Shown: positions 26,116-35,500, numbered from the stretch's first letter. The stretch is 64,000 bases of DNA from Isoptericola jiangsuensis (GCF_002563715.1 NZ_PDJJ01000001.1:2480001-2544000), one strand, 5' to 3'. Made by a program: numbers and translations. Notes: generated by a model from the letters alone, not told the origin.

Positions 26116-26733
26116 ATGAGGTCCCCCGACGGTCGCACCCGCTCCGCCCGCGCGCTGCGCGGCGGCGTCGCGGCGACCGTCGCGACGGGCGTCGCCCTCG
26201 CCTCCCACGTGGCCGCCGGCGGGGCCGTCCCCGGACTGCTGGGCGTCCTCGCCCCCTGGGTCGTGTCGCTGTGGGTGTCCACCCTCGTCGGCGCGCGGCC
26301 CGCCCGCTGGCGCACGATCGTGTCGGTGGGCGCCGGCCAGGCCGCGTTCCACACCCTGTTCGTGCTCGGCACCCCGACCGGCGCCACCGCGCCGACCGGC
26401 GGGCACGCCCACCACGCCGCGGCGCCGATGCTGCCCGCCGGCGGCACGGACCTCCCCGCCCTCGCGCCCGCCGACCTGACGATGGGGGTCTGGCACGCCG
26501 CCGCGGCCGCCGCCACCGCCGCGCTGCTGTTCCACGGCGAGGCCCTGATCGGCCACCTGCGGCGCCTCGCCGGGACCGTCGCGGACCGCCTGCTCCCTCG
26601 CGCCGTGCTGGTGCCCGCCGTCGTGCCCCGCACGCCGCGCCCCGCACCCGTGGCCGCCGCCGTCCCCCGCGCCCGCTACGGGCCCGAGCTCTCCCCGCTG
26701 CGGCGACGCGGCCCCCCTGCCTCCACGGTCTGA
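26116..26733 (+). CDS. Hypothetical membrane protein with His-rich loop upstream of the copper operon
   Basis: The 205-residue protein has about four hydrophobic helices: [55 protein letters not shown], and one near 135-150. A loop contains [11 protein letters not shown], a possible metal-binding site. The C-terminal 45 residues are Pro/Arg rich and probably cytoplasmic. ATG 26116 follows TAGGAT (26103-26108) by seven bases, so translation is likely leaderless. Its position before copC suggests a copper-linked role, but the family is not recognised. Confidence 0.65.
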   Translation: MRSPDGRTRSARALRGGVAATVATGVALASHVAAGGAVPGLLGVLAPWVVSLWVSTLVGARPARWRTIVSVGAGQAAFHTLFVLGTPTGATAPTGGHAHHAAAPMLPAGGTDLPALAPADLTMGVWHAAAAAATAALLFHGEALIGHLRRLAGTVADRLLPRAVLVPAVVPRTPRPAPVAAAVPRARYGPELSPLRRRGPPASTV

Positions 26734-26847
26734 GCCCTCACGGGTCGGCGTCGCCGACCCGTGCGCCGCCGCGCGTCCCCGACGTCGCGGCGTGCGTCCG
26801 CCCACCGTGCTGACGCCCCCGGGGCGTCGGAGAGGTACCCCCATCCC

Positions 26848-27528
26848 ATGCATCGCACCCGCGCTCTCGCGGGCGTCGTCGCCGGGGTCGTCGCGCTGCT
26901 CGCGACGGCCGCCCCCGCGTCCGCCCACGACGAGCTGATCTCCAGCGACCCGTCCGCCGACACCGTCCTCGACGCCGCCCCGGACGAGGTCTCCCTCACG
27001 TTCTCCGACGAGCTGCTCGACCTCGGCGCCGTGGTCGTCGTCGCCGACGCCGCCGGCGACGACTGGGCCGCCGGCCCGCCCGTCCTCGACGGCGACCAGG
27101 TGACCGTCCCGGTCACCGACGGCATGCCCGACGCAGGCTACGAGGTCCGGTGGCGCATCGTCTCCGCCGACGGGCACCCGATCTCCGGCGTGGTCCCGTT
27201 CGTCGTCGGTGACAGCACCCCACTCGACCGAGCCGGTGCGCCACCCGCCGGCGACGACGCGTCGCCCTCGTCCGGCACGGCGGCACCGTCCGACAGCGAG
27301 GACGACACCATCGCCGACGCCGTGCCGGCCGACGACGCTGCGGCCACGACCACCCAGGACGACGGGCCCGGTCGGGTCCTGCTCGTCGGGGCCGGCGGCG
27401 CGCTGCTCGCGCTCGCCGTGCTGCTCCTCGTCTCCCGTTCCCGCCGCCGCGACGCCGCGGCCGGCCCCGACGCCACGCCCGCGGACGCCTCGTCCGCCGC
27501 GCCGTCGGACTCCCCTGAAAGGCACTGA
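26848..27528 (+). CDS. CopC-domain copper-binding protein with C-terminal membrane anchor
   Basis: The 226-residue protein has a cleavable signal peptide ending ASA before [16 protein letters not shown], placing His at the mature N-terminus as in CopC copper sites. The beta-barrel follows to about 125, with the second copper-site signature [16 protein letters not shown] Ser/Asp/Pro linker then leads to a membrane helix ([19 protein letters not shown]) and a charged tail. Stop and next ATG are 1 bp apart, so it is coupled to the PCuAC gene. It probably binds Cu(II) outside the membrane. Confidence 0.87.
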   Translation: MHRTRALAGVVAGVVALLATAAPASAHDELISSDPSADTVLDAAPDEVSLTFSDELLDLGAVVVVADAAGDDWAAGPPVLDGDQVTVPVTDGMPDAGYEVRWRIVSADGHPISGVVPFVVGDSTPLDRAGAPPAGDDASPSSGTAAPSDSEDDTIADAVPADDAAATTTQDDGPGRVLLVGAGGALLALAVLLLVSRSRRRDAAAGPDATPADASSAAPSDSPERH

Positions 27529-27529
27529 C

Positions 27530-28144
27530 ATGACGTCGCACCTGCACCGCACCGCCCCGGCCGTCACCCTGCTCACGCTCGGCGCGCTCGCCCTCGCCGC
27601 CTGCGCGCCCGCCGACGACCCCGCGGCCGTCCCCGCGGCCGCCGCGGCCGCCGCGTCGTCCGTCACGATGGCCGACCCGTGGGTCAAGGCCGCCGACGAG
27701 GGGATGTCCGCGGCGTTCGGCCGGATCACGAACGACGGGACCACCGACGTCACCGTCGTCGGCGCCGCGTCGCCCGCCGCCACGGCGATCGAGCTGCACG
27801 AGACCGTCGACGACGGCTCGGGCGCGATGACGATGCGGGAGGTCGACGGCGGGTTCGTCGTGCCCGCCGGTGAGAGCGTCGCGCTGGAGCCGGGCGGCGA
27901 CCACCTCATGCTCATGGGGCTGACCGGCCCGCTGGAGACCGGCGCGGAGGTCACGATCACGCTGACCTTCTCCGACGACTCCACGACCGAGATCAGCGCC
28001 CCGGTCAAGGACTACTCGGGCGCCAACGAGAGCTACTATGGCGACGACACCGACACCGACACCGACATGGACATGGACATGGACGGCGGCGACCACGGCG
28101 ACCTGGAGTCCGACCACGAGCACACGGTGGACGAGGACTCCTGA
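27530..28144 (+). CDS. PCuAC (DUF461) copper chaperone lipoprotein
   Basis: The 204-residue lipoprotein has the lipobox LAAC (Cys25) and a cupredoxin-like PCuAC domain. The Cu(I) ligands are recognisable: His90, Met100/102, His125 and Met127 in HLMLM. The C-terminus is a repeated Asp-Thr/Asp-Met tract followed by His ([13 protein letters not shown]), which may add a metal-loading tail. It overlaps the DyP gene by one base (TGATG). Streptomyces ECuC has the same domain and passes copper to partner proteins outside the cell membrane. Confidence 0.9.
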   Translation: MTSHLHRTAPAVTLLTLGALALAACAPADDPAAVPAAAAAAASSVTMADPWVKAADEGMSAAFGRITNDGTTDVTVVGAASPAATAIELHETVDDGSGAMTMREVDGGFVVPAGESVALEPGGDHLMLMGLTGPLETGAEVTITLTFSDDSTTEISAPVKDYSGANESYYGDDTDTDTDMDMDMDGGDHGDLESDHEHTVDEDS

Positions 28145-29370
28145 TGGCCGCCCCGGACCGGAGCCCTCGCACCGGCCGGGCGGGCTCGACCCGTCGGCAG
28201 TTCCTCCTGTCAGGGGCTGTCGCCGGTGTCGGCGCCGCCGCGGCGATCGGTGCCGACCAGCTCCTGCGCCCACCCGCCACGGCCGACCCGCCGCCCGCCG
28301 CCCCGCACGGGCAGGAGTCGGTCCCGTTCCACGGCGAGCACCAGGCGGGGATCGCGACGCCCGCCCAGGCGCACGCCACGTTCCTCGGCCTGGACCTGCG
28401 CGACGACGTCGACCGGGAAGCCCTCGCCCGGCTGATGCGCATCGTGTCCGACGACGCGGCCCGGCTCACCCGGGGCGAGCCGGCGCTCGCCGACTCCGAG
28501 CCCGAGCTGGCCCTCTCCCCCGCCCGGCTGACCGTGACGTTCGCGTTCGGACCTCGCCTGGTGGCCCGGGCGAGCGGTGTGGCGCCTGCGTGGCTGCGCC
28601 CGCTGCCGGAGTTCACCGTCGACCGGCTCCTGCCGGAGCTGAGCGACGGCGACCTGCTGGTGCAGGTGGCCGCCGACGACCCGCTGACGGTGGCGCACGC
28701 CGTCCGCATGATCCTCAAGGACACGCGCAGCTTCACCACCGTCCGGTGGGTGCAGCACGGGTTCCGCCGCGCGTACGGCACGGAACGGCCGGGGACGACG
28801 ATGCGGAACCTGTTCGGCCAGGTCGACGGCACGGTCAACCCCGAGCCCGGCACCACCGACTTCGACGAGGTCGTGTGGTGCACCGACGGGTGGCTCGCGG
28901 GCGGCACGAGCATGGTGCTGCGCCGCATCGCCATGCACCTGGACACGTGGGACGAGCTCGACCGGTCGGGGCGCGAGCAGTCCGTGGGCCGCTACCTGGG
29001 CAACGGCGCGCCGCTGACCGGGACCCGGGAGCGCGACGAGCCCGACTTCACCGCGACGACGCCGCTCGGGTTCCCCGTCATCGGCGAGTTCTCGCACGTC
29101 CGCCGCGCCCGCGGCGACGACCCGACCCAGCGGATCTTCCGCCGCGGGTACAGCTTCGACGGCGTCCCCGCGGGCGGCGAGGTGTCGGACTCGGGGCTGA
29201 TCTTCGTCTCGTTCCAGGCGGACGTCGACCGCCAGTTCACGCCGATGCAGCAGCGCCTGGCGGACCTCGACCTGCTCAACGAGTGGACGACGCCGGTCGG
29301 GTCGGCCGTCTTCGCCGTCCCGCCGGGCTGCGCGGAGGGCGGGTTCGTCGGGGAGACCCTGCTGACCTGA
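28144..29370 (+). CDS. Tat-exported DyP-type heme peroxidase
   Basis: The 408-residue protein has a twin-arginine signal (TRRQFLLSGAVAGVG, Arg17-Arg18). The DyP signature GQVDGTVNPEPGT supplies the distal catalytic Asp, EFSHVRRA likely contains the proximal heme His, and the C-terminus has GCAEGGFVGETLL. DyPs oxidise dyes, phenolics or other substrates with peroxide; EfeB members belong to iron systems. The linkage to PCuAC and CopC resembles the Streptomyces DtpA system rather than efeUOB, so copper delivery is the better context. Only 6 nt separate its stop from the dusB stop. Confidence 0.9.
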   Translation: MAAPDRSPRTGRAGSTRRQFLLSGAVAGVGAAAAIGADQLLRPPATADPPPAAPHGQESVPFHGEHQAGIATPAQAHATFLGLDLRDDVDREALARLMRIVSDDAARLTRGEPALADSEPELALSPARLTVTFAFGPRLVARASGVAPAWLRPLPEFTVDRLLPELSDGDLLVQVAADDPLTVAHAVRMILKDTRSFTTVRWVQHGFRRAYGTERPGTTMRNLFGQVDGTVNPEPGTTDFDEVVWCTDGWLAGGTSMVLRRIAMHLDTWDELDRSGREQSVGRYLGNGAPLTGTRERDEPDFTATTPLGFPVIGEFSHVRRARGDDPTQRIFRRGYSFDGVPAGGEVSDSGLIFVSFQADVDRQFTPMQQRLADLDLLNEWTTPVGSAVFAVPPGCAEGGFVGETLLT

Positions 29371-29376
29371 GCCGGG

Positions 29377-30549
29377 TCAGCCGCCGGAGACGGACAGCTC
29401 GGCCTCGCGCAGCTTGGCCTCGAACTCGGCGTCGAGGTCGCGGGAGTCGAGCCATCCGTACGGCAGGTGCGGGGTCTTGGCGGACCCGGCCCGGCCGCGC
29501 GGGCCCTCGGCGTCGTCGCCCGGGTAACCGAGCGTGAGGTCGAGGGCGTCGAGGTGCTCGCGCAGCTCGGCGAGGGAGGACACCATGGCCAGCGCACGGC
29601 GGGCGTCGCCGCCGACGGCGTACCCCTTGAGGTACCAGGCCATGTGCTTGCGCAGGTCGCGCACGCCCTTGAACTCGTCGCCGTCGTAGTACTCGATCAT
29701 GAGCTCGCCGTGGCGGTAGATCGCGTCGGCGACCTCGCGCAGGCCGGGACGCACGCGGGCGTCGGAGCCGTTGAACGCGGCGGCGAGGTCGGCGAACAGC
29801 CAGGGACGCCCCTGGCAGCCGCGGCCGACGACGACGCCGTCGGCGCCGGTCTCGCGGACCATGCGCACCGCGTCCTCGGCGGCCCAGACGTCGCCGTTGC
29901 CGAGCACGGGCACAGTGCGCACTTCCTCCTTGAGCCGCGCGATGGCGGTCCAGTCGGCGGTGCCGGAGTAGTGCTGCGCGGCGGTGCGGGCGTGCAGCGC
30001 CACGGCGGCGGCGCCGAGCGACTCCGCGGTGCGCCCCGCCTCCAGGTAGGTGAGGTGGTCGTCGTCGATGCCCTTGCGCATCTTGACGGTCACCGGCACC
30101 CCGTAGGGCTCGGCGGCGGTGACGGCCGCACACACGATGTCGGTGAAGAGCTGCTTCTTCCAGGGCAGGGCCGCGCCGCCGCCCTTGCGGGTCACCTTCG
30201 GCACGGGGCAGCCGAAGTTGAGGTCGACGTGGTCGGCCCGGTCCTCGCTCGCGATGATCCGCACCGCGGCGCCGACGGTCGCGGGGTCCACCCCGTACAC
30301 CTGGGCCGAGCGGGGCGTCTCGTCGGCGCCGAACGTGACGATGCGCAGCGCCTCGGGGTTGCGCTCCACGAGCGCGCGGGAGGTCACCATCTCGGCCACG
30401 TACAGCCCCGGGTCGAACCCGGTCGACCGGCCGGCCTCGCGGCACAGGGTGCGGAACGCGCGGTTGGTCACGCCGGCCATCGGCGCGAGCACGACGGGCG
30501 TGGCCACCGTCAGGGGACCGATCTGCAGCGGGGGGAGGACAGCACTCAC
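29377..30549 (-). CDS. dusB: tRNA-dihydrouridine synthase
   Basis: The 390-residue FMN enzyme reduces uridines in tRNA D-loops. The N-terminus LAPMAGVTNRAFRTLCREAG and the catalytic Cys in DLNFGCPVPKVTRKGGG are diagnostic, followed by VTVKMRKG and GVVVGRGCQGRPW around the FMN phosphate. I chose GTG 30549 (SAVLPPLQIGPLTV). It lies six bases after GAGAAT, so the message is probably leaderless, although GGGAG nine bases upstream could serve as a ribosome-binding site. The longer ORF start at 30651 adds low-quality residues. Confidence 0.93.
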   Translation of the reverse strand: MSAVLPPLQIGPLTVATPVVLAPMAGVTNRAFRTLCREAGRSTGFDPGLYVAEMVTSRALVERNPEALRIVTFGADETPRSAQVYGVDPATVGAAVRIIASEDRADHVDLNFGCPVPKVTRKGGGAALPWKKQLFTDIVCAAVTAAEPYGVPVTVKMRKGIDDDHLTYLEAGRTAESLGAAAVALHARTAAQHYSGTADWTAIARLKEEVRTVPVLGNGDVWAAEDAVRMVRETGADGVVVGRGCQGRPWLFADLAAAFNGSDARVRPGLREVADAIYRHGELMIEYYDGDEFKGVRDLRKHMAWYLKGYAVGGDARRALAMVSSLAELREHLDALDLTLGYPGDDAEGPRGRAGSAKTPHLPYGWLDSRDLDAEFEAKLREAELSVSGG

Positions 30550-30671
30550 CGGCCCATTCTCCCATCCGGGCCACGGGCGACCGCAGTGGCGCCGCTCACG
30601 AAAACGTTCCCCGAGATGCCGAGGAGGACAGCCGGTGGCAATCTGTCGCAATCTCGACGAAAGGAAAGAAC

Positions 30672-30827
30672 ATGGCTCTCTGGCTCGTCCTCATCATCGC
30701 CGGCCTCGTCTCGCTGGTGCTCGGCCTCATCGCCCTGGGGAACTTCTTCGTGTGGGCCGGTGTGATCGCGATGGTCGTCGGAGTCGTGCTGGTGCTGGTC
30801 AACCGCGGGAACCGCAAGGTCGGCTGA
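30672..30827 (+). CDS. 51-aa hydrophobic membrane protein, copy 1 of a tandem pair
   Basis: ATG 30672 has AAAGGA upstream and encodes MALWLVLIIAGLVSLVLGL then a second helix ending VLVLVNRGNRKVG. It has two predicted membrane helices and a basic tail. The next gene (30932-31078) shares the plan W-L-x-L-I-I-x-G-x-V-x-L-V-L-G-L and an N-R-x-K end, so the two are tandem paralogues. Related tiny membrane proteins in actinobacteria and firmicutes are uncharacterised, sometimes labelled lmo0937/DUF5670-like; that family link is tentative. Confidence 0.75.
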   Translation: MALWLVLIIAGLVSLVLGLIALGNFFVWAGVIAMVVGVVLVLVNRGNRKVG

Positions 30828-30931
30828 TCCACAGAGGGAGAGCGCTCCCCCTTCCGGATGCGCAATGCATCGCATCGTGTAATTCTCAGACATGTCGGGC
30901 AAGACCTGTCGCGACGAACGAAGGAGATCCC

Positions 30932-31078
30932 ATGCCTCTGTGGCTCATTCTCATCATCATCGGTGTCGTCCTCCTGGTCCTCGGCCTCGCCGGCGTCGCC
31001 AAGATCCTGCTCTGGATCGGAGTCGCCATCCTGGTCGTCAGCCTCGTGCTGGCCCTGCTGAACCGAGCCAAGAAGTAG
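30932..31078 (+). CDS. 48-aa hydrophobic membrane protein, copy 2 of a tandem pair
   Basis: ATG 30932 follows AAGGAG with six bases of spacing. It encodes MPLWLILIIIGVVLLVLGLA and a second helix ending LALLNRAKK, making 48 residues with two membrane helices. The upstream sequences of both copies share CTGTCGC and CGACGAA before the ribosome-binding site, so the duplication covers the leader as well as the coding region. A strong terminator follows 36 nt after the stop. Function is unknown. Confidence 0.8.
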   Translation: MPLWLILIIIGVVLLVLGLAGVAKILLWIGVAILVVSLVLALLNRAKK

Positions 31079-31113
31079 CACTCCTCCCGCCCCGCACCGA
31101 GGGGCAGCAGACG

Positions 31114-31150
31114 CGAACGGGGGCCGCCCATCTCGGGCGGCCCCCGTTCG
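31114..31150. terminator. Bidirectional terminator between the tandem small genes and glyS
   Basis: A perfect 16-bp stem (31114-31129 with 31135-31150) closes on ATCTC between convergent transcription units. Confidence 0.9.
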
Positions 31151-31171
31151 CGTGCGCGGGAGAGGTGGCGG

Positions 31172-32563
31172 TCAGGCGCCGAGCAGACGCTGGCCCAGGT
31201 AGCCGGCGACCTGGTCGAGCGCGACGCGCTCCTGCGACATCGTGTCGCGGTCACGGATGGTGACGGCCTGGTCCTCGAGCGTGTCGAAGTCGACCGTCAC
31301 GCAGTAGGGCGTACCGATCTCGTCCTGACGGCGGTACCGCTTGCCGATGGCCTGGGTGACGTCGTAGTCGACGTTCCAGTGCTCGCGCAGCTCGGTGGCG
31401 AGCTTCTCGGCGGTCGGCAGGAGCTCGGCGCTCTTGGACAGCGGCAGCACCGCGGCCTTGACGGGCGCGAGGCGCTTGTCGAGACGCAGCACGGTGCGCT
31501 TGTCGACGCCGCCCTTGGTGTTGGGCGCCTCGTCCTCGGCGTACGCCTCGACGAGGAACGCCATGAGCGAGCGGGTCAGGCCGGCGGCCGGCTCGATGAC
31601 GTACGGGAAGTACTTCTCGTTCGTCACCGGGTCGCGGTACATGAGGTCCTTGCCGGAGTGCTCCGCGTGCGTCGACAGGTCGAAGTCGGTGCGGTTCGCG
31701 ATGCCCTCCAGCTCGCCCCAGTCGGACCCGGTGAAGCCGAAGCGGTACTCGATGTCCACGGTGCGGGTCGAGTAGTGCGACAGCTTCTCGGCCGGGTGCT
31801 CGTAGAGGCGCAGGTTCTCGGGGTCGATGCCGAGGCCCGTGTACCAGGCCATGCGGGTGTCGATCCAGTACTGGTGCCACTCCGCGTCCGTGCCGGGCTC
31901 GACGAAGAACTCCATCTCCATCTGCTCGAACTCGCGCGTGCGGAAGATGAAGTTGCCGGGCGTGATCTCGTTGCGGAACGACTTGCCGATCTGGGCGATG
32001 CCGAACGGCGGCTTCTGCCGCGACACCGACGCGACGTTGGCGAAGTTCACGAAGATGCCCTGCGCCGTCTCGGGGCGCAGGTAGTGGCGGCCCGACTCGT
32101 CCTCGACGGGGCCGAGGTAGGTCGAGAGCATCATGTTGAAGTCGCGCGGCTCCGTCCACTGGCCGCGGGTGCCGCAGTTCGGGCACGCGATCTCGGCGAG
32201 GCCGCCCTCGGGCGCACGGCCCTTGCGCTCGGTGAACTCCTCGATCATCTGGTCCTCGCGGAACCGCTTGTGGCAGCTCAGGCACTCCGTCAGCGGGTCG
32301 GTGAACGCGCCGAGGTGGCCCGACGCCTTCCACACCGGCGTCGGCAGGATGACGGACGAGTCGAGGCCGACGACGTCAGGGCGACGCGTCATGGCCTTCC
32401 ACCACTGCTTCTTGATGTTCTCCTTGAGCTCGACGCCCAGGGGGCCGTAGTCCCACGCGGAGCGCGTTCCGCCGTAGATCTCGCCGGACTGGAAGACGAA
32501 TCCCCGGCGCTTGGCGAGGGAGACGACGGCGTCGAGCTTGGCGGAGGGGGACGGTGCAGCCAC
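31172..32563 (-). CDS. glyS: Glycyl-tRNA synthetase (alpha2 class II type)
   Basis: The 463-residue enzyme charges tRNA-Gly. Class II motifs are evident: [20 protein letters not shown] at the N-terminus, motif 2 in [21 protein letters not shown] and motif 3 in [15 protein letters not shown] zinc-type insert has CLSC and CPNC pairs. GTG 32563 has AGGAG eight bases upstream. The leader of about 80 nt runs from a TAGGCT -10 at 32654-32649 (- strand) and contains an 8-bp hairpin at 32624-32642. I see no T-box signature in it. Confidence 0.95.
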   Translation of the reverse strand: MAAPSPSAKLDAVVSLAKRRGFVFQSGEIYGGTRSAWDYGPLGVELKENIKKQWWKAMTRRPDVVGLDSSVILPTPVWKASGHLGAFTDPLTECLSCHKRFREDQMIEEFTERKGRAPEGGLAEIACPNCGTRGQWTEPRDFNMMLSTYLGPVEDESGRHYLRPETAQGIFVNFANVASVSRQKPPFGIAQIGKSFRNEITPGNFIFRTREFEQMEMEFFVEPGTDAEWHQYWIDTRMAWYTGLGIDPENLRLYEHPAEKLSHYSTRTVDIEYRFGFTGSDWGELEGIANRTDFDLSTHAEHSGKDLMYRDPVTNEKYFPYVIEPAAGLTRSLMAFLVEAYAEDEAPNTKGGVDKRTVLRLDKRLAPVKAAVLPLSKSAELLPTAEKLATELREHWNVDYDVTQAIGKRYRRQDEIGTPYCVTVDFDTLEDQAVTIRDRDTMSQERVALDQVAGYLGQRLLGA

Positions 32564-32717
32564 GGATCACTCCTGGGTGTCGGCCCCAGCCGGTGGCTCC
32601 GGCGGGGCTGGTTCGCGATGGGCCGGTGCCCTGCGGGCACCGTCTGCCAGCCTACCGGGCCGGTGCGGCGGGACCGCGCGGGCAGGCGTAGCGTGACGAT
32701 CGTCGCCCCGAACAGTT

Positions 32718-32755
32718 TTGACATTCATTCTCGCCTAGCCTGAGAATGGTTCTCA
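32718..32755 (+). promoter_or_regulatory. znuA promoter with Zur box
   Basis: TTGACA (32718-32723) and GAGAAT (32742-32747) are spaced 18 nt, and the -10 is seven bases before ATG 32755. The palindrome TGAGAATGGTTCTCA (32741-32755) closely matches the actinobacterial Zur consensus TGAAAATGATTTTCA. It covers the -10, the transcription start and the first base of the start codon, so bound Zur would block initiation. Confidence 0.85.
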
Positions 32756-33756
32756 TGCCTACCCTTCGTCGCGCCCTCGCCGCCACCGCCGCGCTCGCCC
32801 TGCCGGCGGTCGCGCTCACCGCCTGCTCCTCGGACGGCGGGTCCGGCACCGACGACGGCACCCTCCAGGTCCTCGCCTCCTTCTACCCCCTGCAGTACGT
32901 GGCCGAGCAGGTCGGCGGCGACCTCGTCAGCGTCGACAACCTCACCCCGCCGTCCGCGGAGCCCCACGACCTGGAGCTCGCCCCCGCGCAGGTGCGCGCC
33001 GTCGGCGACGCCGACCTGGTCGTCTACCAGTCCGGCTTCCAGGCCGCCGTCGACGAGGCCGTCGACGCGCGCGCGCCGGAGCACCTGGTCGACGCCGCCG
33101 AGGTCGCGGACCTCGAGGAGAGCCCCGGGACGGTCGACCACCTGGACGAGCACGCGGGCGAGACGGAGGCCGAGCACGCCGAGCACGCCGACGAGGAGTC
33201 CGCCGACGACGGCCACGACCACGGGTCGCTCGACCCGCACTTCTGGCTCGACCCGACCCGGCTGGAGCCCGTCGCCGACGCCGTGGCCGCCGAGCTCTCC
33301 GCGGTCGACCCGGACAACGCCGCCACCTACGCGGCCAACGCCGAGGCCCTCACCGCGACGCTCGACGACCTCGACGCCCGGTACGCGACCGCGCTGGAGC
33401 CCTGCGCGGGCCGGACGCTCGTGACGAGCCACACCGCGTTCGGCTACCTCGCCGAGCGGTACGACCTGGTCCAGATCGGCATCGCGTCCATCGACCCGGA
33501 GGCCGAGCCGTCCCCGGCCCGCCTGCGCGAGATCGGCGACGTCGTCACCGCGAACGACGTCTCGACGATCTTCACCGAGACCCTCACCAGCCCGAAGGTC
33601 GCCGAGACCCTCGCGTCCGACCTCGGCGTGGCCACCGCCGTCCTCGACCCGCTCGAGGGCCTGTCCACCGAGGCCGCCGACGCCGGATCGGACTACGTTG
33701 CCGTCATGGACGACAACCTCGACGCCCTCGTCACCGGTCTGGGCTGCGACGCATGA
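32755..33756 (+). CDS. znuA: Zinc ABC transporter substrate-binding lipoprotein
   Basis: The 333-residue protein has a lipobox LTAC (Cys24). Zinc ligands are His71 in PHDLELAP, His162 in LDPHFWLDP and His226 in TSHTAFGYL, with an acidic ligand near the C-terminus. The flexible loop at about 129-156 is His/Glu/Asp rich (EHAEHADEES, GHDHG), as in zinc rather than manganese importers. ATG 32755 is preferred to 32746 because the -10 lies seven bases upstream. It is the first gene of znuA-znuC-znuB-zur. Confidence 0.94.
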   Translation: MPTLRRALAATAALALPAVALTACSSDGGSGTDDGTLQVLASFYPLQYVAEQVGGDLVSVDNLTPPSAEPHDLELAPAQVRAVGDADLVVYQSGFQAAVDEAVDARAPEHLVDAAEVADLEESPGTVDHLDEHAGETEAEHAEHADEESADDGHDHGSLDPHFWLDPTRLEPVADAVAAELSAVDPDNAATYAANAEALTATLDDLDARYATALEPCAGRTLVTSHTAFGYLAERYDLVQIGIASIDPEAEPSPARLREIGDVVTANDVSTIFTETLTSPKVAETLASDLGVATAVLDPLEGLSTEAADAGSDYVAVMDDNLDALVTGLGCDA

Positions 33757-34577
33757 CCCTCCCGGACGGCTCCACGGGCGGCTCCCCCGCCGTCGACGTC
33801 CGGGGCGTGCACGTGCACCTCGGCGCCAGCCACGTGCTGCGCGGCGTCGACCTCACCGTGGCGCCCGGCGAGGTGGTCGCGCTGCTCGGCGCCAACGGCT
33901 CCGGCAAGTCGACGCTCGTGCGGACCGTCGTCGGGGTGCTGCCCCCGAGCCGGGGCACCGTCGACCTGCTCGGGCACCGGGTGGGCGACCACGTGCCCTG
34001 GGGCCGGGTCGGCTACGTGCCGCAGCGCGTGAGCGCCGCCGCGGGTGTCCCGTCGACGGCCCGCGAGGTCGTCGCGTCGGGCCTGCTGCACGGCCGTCGG
34101 TTGCGGCTGCCGCGCGGCTGGCGGGGGCGGGCCGCCGACGCGCTCGACCAGGTGGGCCTCGCCGACCGGGCCGACGAGCCGACGAACCGCCTGTCGGGCG
34201 GGCAGCAGCAGCGGGTCCTCATCGCCCGCGCGCTGGTCCGCTCCCCCGAGCTGCTCGTCCTGGACGAGCCCGTCGCGGGCGTCGACCGCCCCAGCCAGGA
34301 GGCGTTCGCCGCGACCATGACGCGCCTCGTGGGCGACGGCCTCACCGTGCTCGTCGTGCTGCACGAGCTCGGCGAGCTCGCCGACCTCATCACCCGCGCC
34401 GTCGTGCTGCGGCACGGCCGCGTGGTGCACGACGGCGCCCCGCCGCGCCCGCACGCCGCGCACGACGCCGCCGCGCACGACCACGTCCACCCCCACACCT
34501 CGGAGCTGCCGCTGCGCTCCGACACGCGCGTCGGCCTCGGCGGCCCGCTCGACACCGACGAGGAGGCCCGGCCGTGA
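33753..34577 (+). CDS. znuC: Zinc ABC transporter ATP-binding protein
   Basis: The 274-residue ATPase energises zinc uptake. Walker A is GANGSGKST (about 48-56), the signature is LSGGQQQRV and Walker B is LLVLDEPVAGVD, followed by the H-loop VLHELGELADL. The C-terminus has a His-rich tail (PRPHAAHDAAAHDHVHPH) that may sense or bind zinc. ATG 33753 overlaps the znuA stop (ATGA), and its own end overlaps znuB. Confidence 0.93.
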   Translation: MTLPDGSTGGSPAVDVRGVHVHLGASHVLRGVDLTVAPGEVVALLGANGSGKSTLVRTVVGVLPPSRGTVDLLGHRVGDHVPWGRVGYVPQRVSAAAGVPSTAREVVASGLLHGRRLRLPRGWRGRAADALDQVGLADRADEPTNRLSGGQQQRVLIARALVRSPELLVLDEPVAGVDRPSQEAFAATMTRLVGDGLTVLVVLHELGELADLITRAVVLRHGRVVHDGAPPRPHAAHDAAAHDHVHPHTSELPLRSDTRVGLGGPLDTDEEARP

Positions 34578-35500
34578 GCGAGATCGGCTACATGCTCACC
34601 GACCCGCTGATGCAGCGCGCCCTGCTGGCGGCCCTGCTCGTGGGCGCGTCGGCGCCCGTCGTGGGCACCTACCTCGTCCAGCGGCGCCTCGCGCTGCTCG
34701 GCGACGGCATCGGGCACGTCGCCCTGACGGGCGTGGCGCTCGGCTGGCTCGTCGGGTCCACGATGGGCCTCGTGCCCGTCGACGCCCTCGCGATCCCGGG
34801 CGCGATCGTCGCGTCCGTCGTCGGGTCGGTGCTCATCGAGGTGGTCCGCCGCCGGGGCCGCACGTCCGGCGACCTGGCGCTGGCCATCATGTTCTACGGC
34901 GGCATCGCCGGCGGCGTCCTCATCATCGGCATCGCGGGCGGGTCGTCGGGCAGCCTCATGGCGTACCTGTTCGGGTCGATCTCGACGGTCACCACCACCG
35001 ACCTCGTGCTGACGGTCGTGCTGTCCGTTCTCATCCTCGCCGTCGGCGTCGGGCTGCGCGCCGCGCTGTTCTCCGTGAGCCACGACGAGGAGTTCGCCGT
35101 GTCGTCCGGCCTGCCGGTGTGGGCGCTCAACATGGCGGTGGCCGTGCTCGCGGCGCTCACCGTGACCGTCGCGATGCGCGTGGTCGGGCTCCTGCTCGTC
35201 TCCGCGCTCATGATCGTGCCGGTCGCGATCGGCCAGCTGGTCACGCACTCGTTCCGCCGCACGATGACGGTCGCCTCGGTCGTGGGCGTCACGGTGTGCG
35301 TCACCGGGCTGAGCATCACCTACTGGTACCCGGTGTCGCCGGGCGCCCTCATCGTGGTCCTCGCCATCGCCGTGTACGCGGTCGTGGCAGGCTTGCACCC
35401 GCTCCTCGACCGGCGCCGGCCCACCGGCGACCCGCACCCGGACATCCCGAACGACGTCGAGGTCGGGGCGACCACCGCGGAAGGAGACTGCGTGCGATGA
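34574..35500 (+). CDS. znuB: Zinc ABC transporter permease
   Basis: The 308-residue permease has about eight membrane helices and the ABC-3 family start MQRALLAALLVGASAPVVGTY. The internal motif LLLVSALMIVPVAIGQLVTHS is characteristic of the metal-permease core. GTG 34574 overlaps the znuC stop (GTGA) and has AGGAGG seven bases upstream. The hydrophilic C-terminus ends just at the zur start codon. Confidence 0.93.
   Translation: MSEIGYMLTDPLMQRALLAALLVGASAPVVGTYLVQRRLALLGDGIGHVALTGVALGWLVGSTMGLVPVDALAIPGAIVASVVGSVLIEVVRRRGRTSGDLALAIMFYGGIAGGVLIIGIAGGSSGSLMAYLFGSISTVTTTDLVLTVVLSVLILAVGVGLRAALFSVSHDEEFAVSSGLPVWALNMAVAVLAALTVTVAMRVVGLLLVSALMIVPVAIGQLVTHSFRRTMTVASVVGVTVCVTGLSITYWYPVSPGALIVVLAIAVYAVVAGLHPLLDRRRPTGDPHPDIPNDVEVGATTAEGDCVR

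Noticed and set aside
23980-28008. 1342-codon open frame on the - strand across malR, the alpha-glucosidase and the copper genes
   Set aside because: It lies opposite four well-supported genes and has Gly/Arg/Ala-rich, domain-free translation, so it is a shadow.
32564-32660. T-box or riboswitch in the glyS leader
   Set aside because: A structured leader with an 8-bp hairpin is present, but the conserved T-box sequence is absent on the - strand and no known riboswitch core is recognisable.
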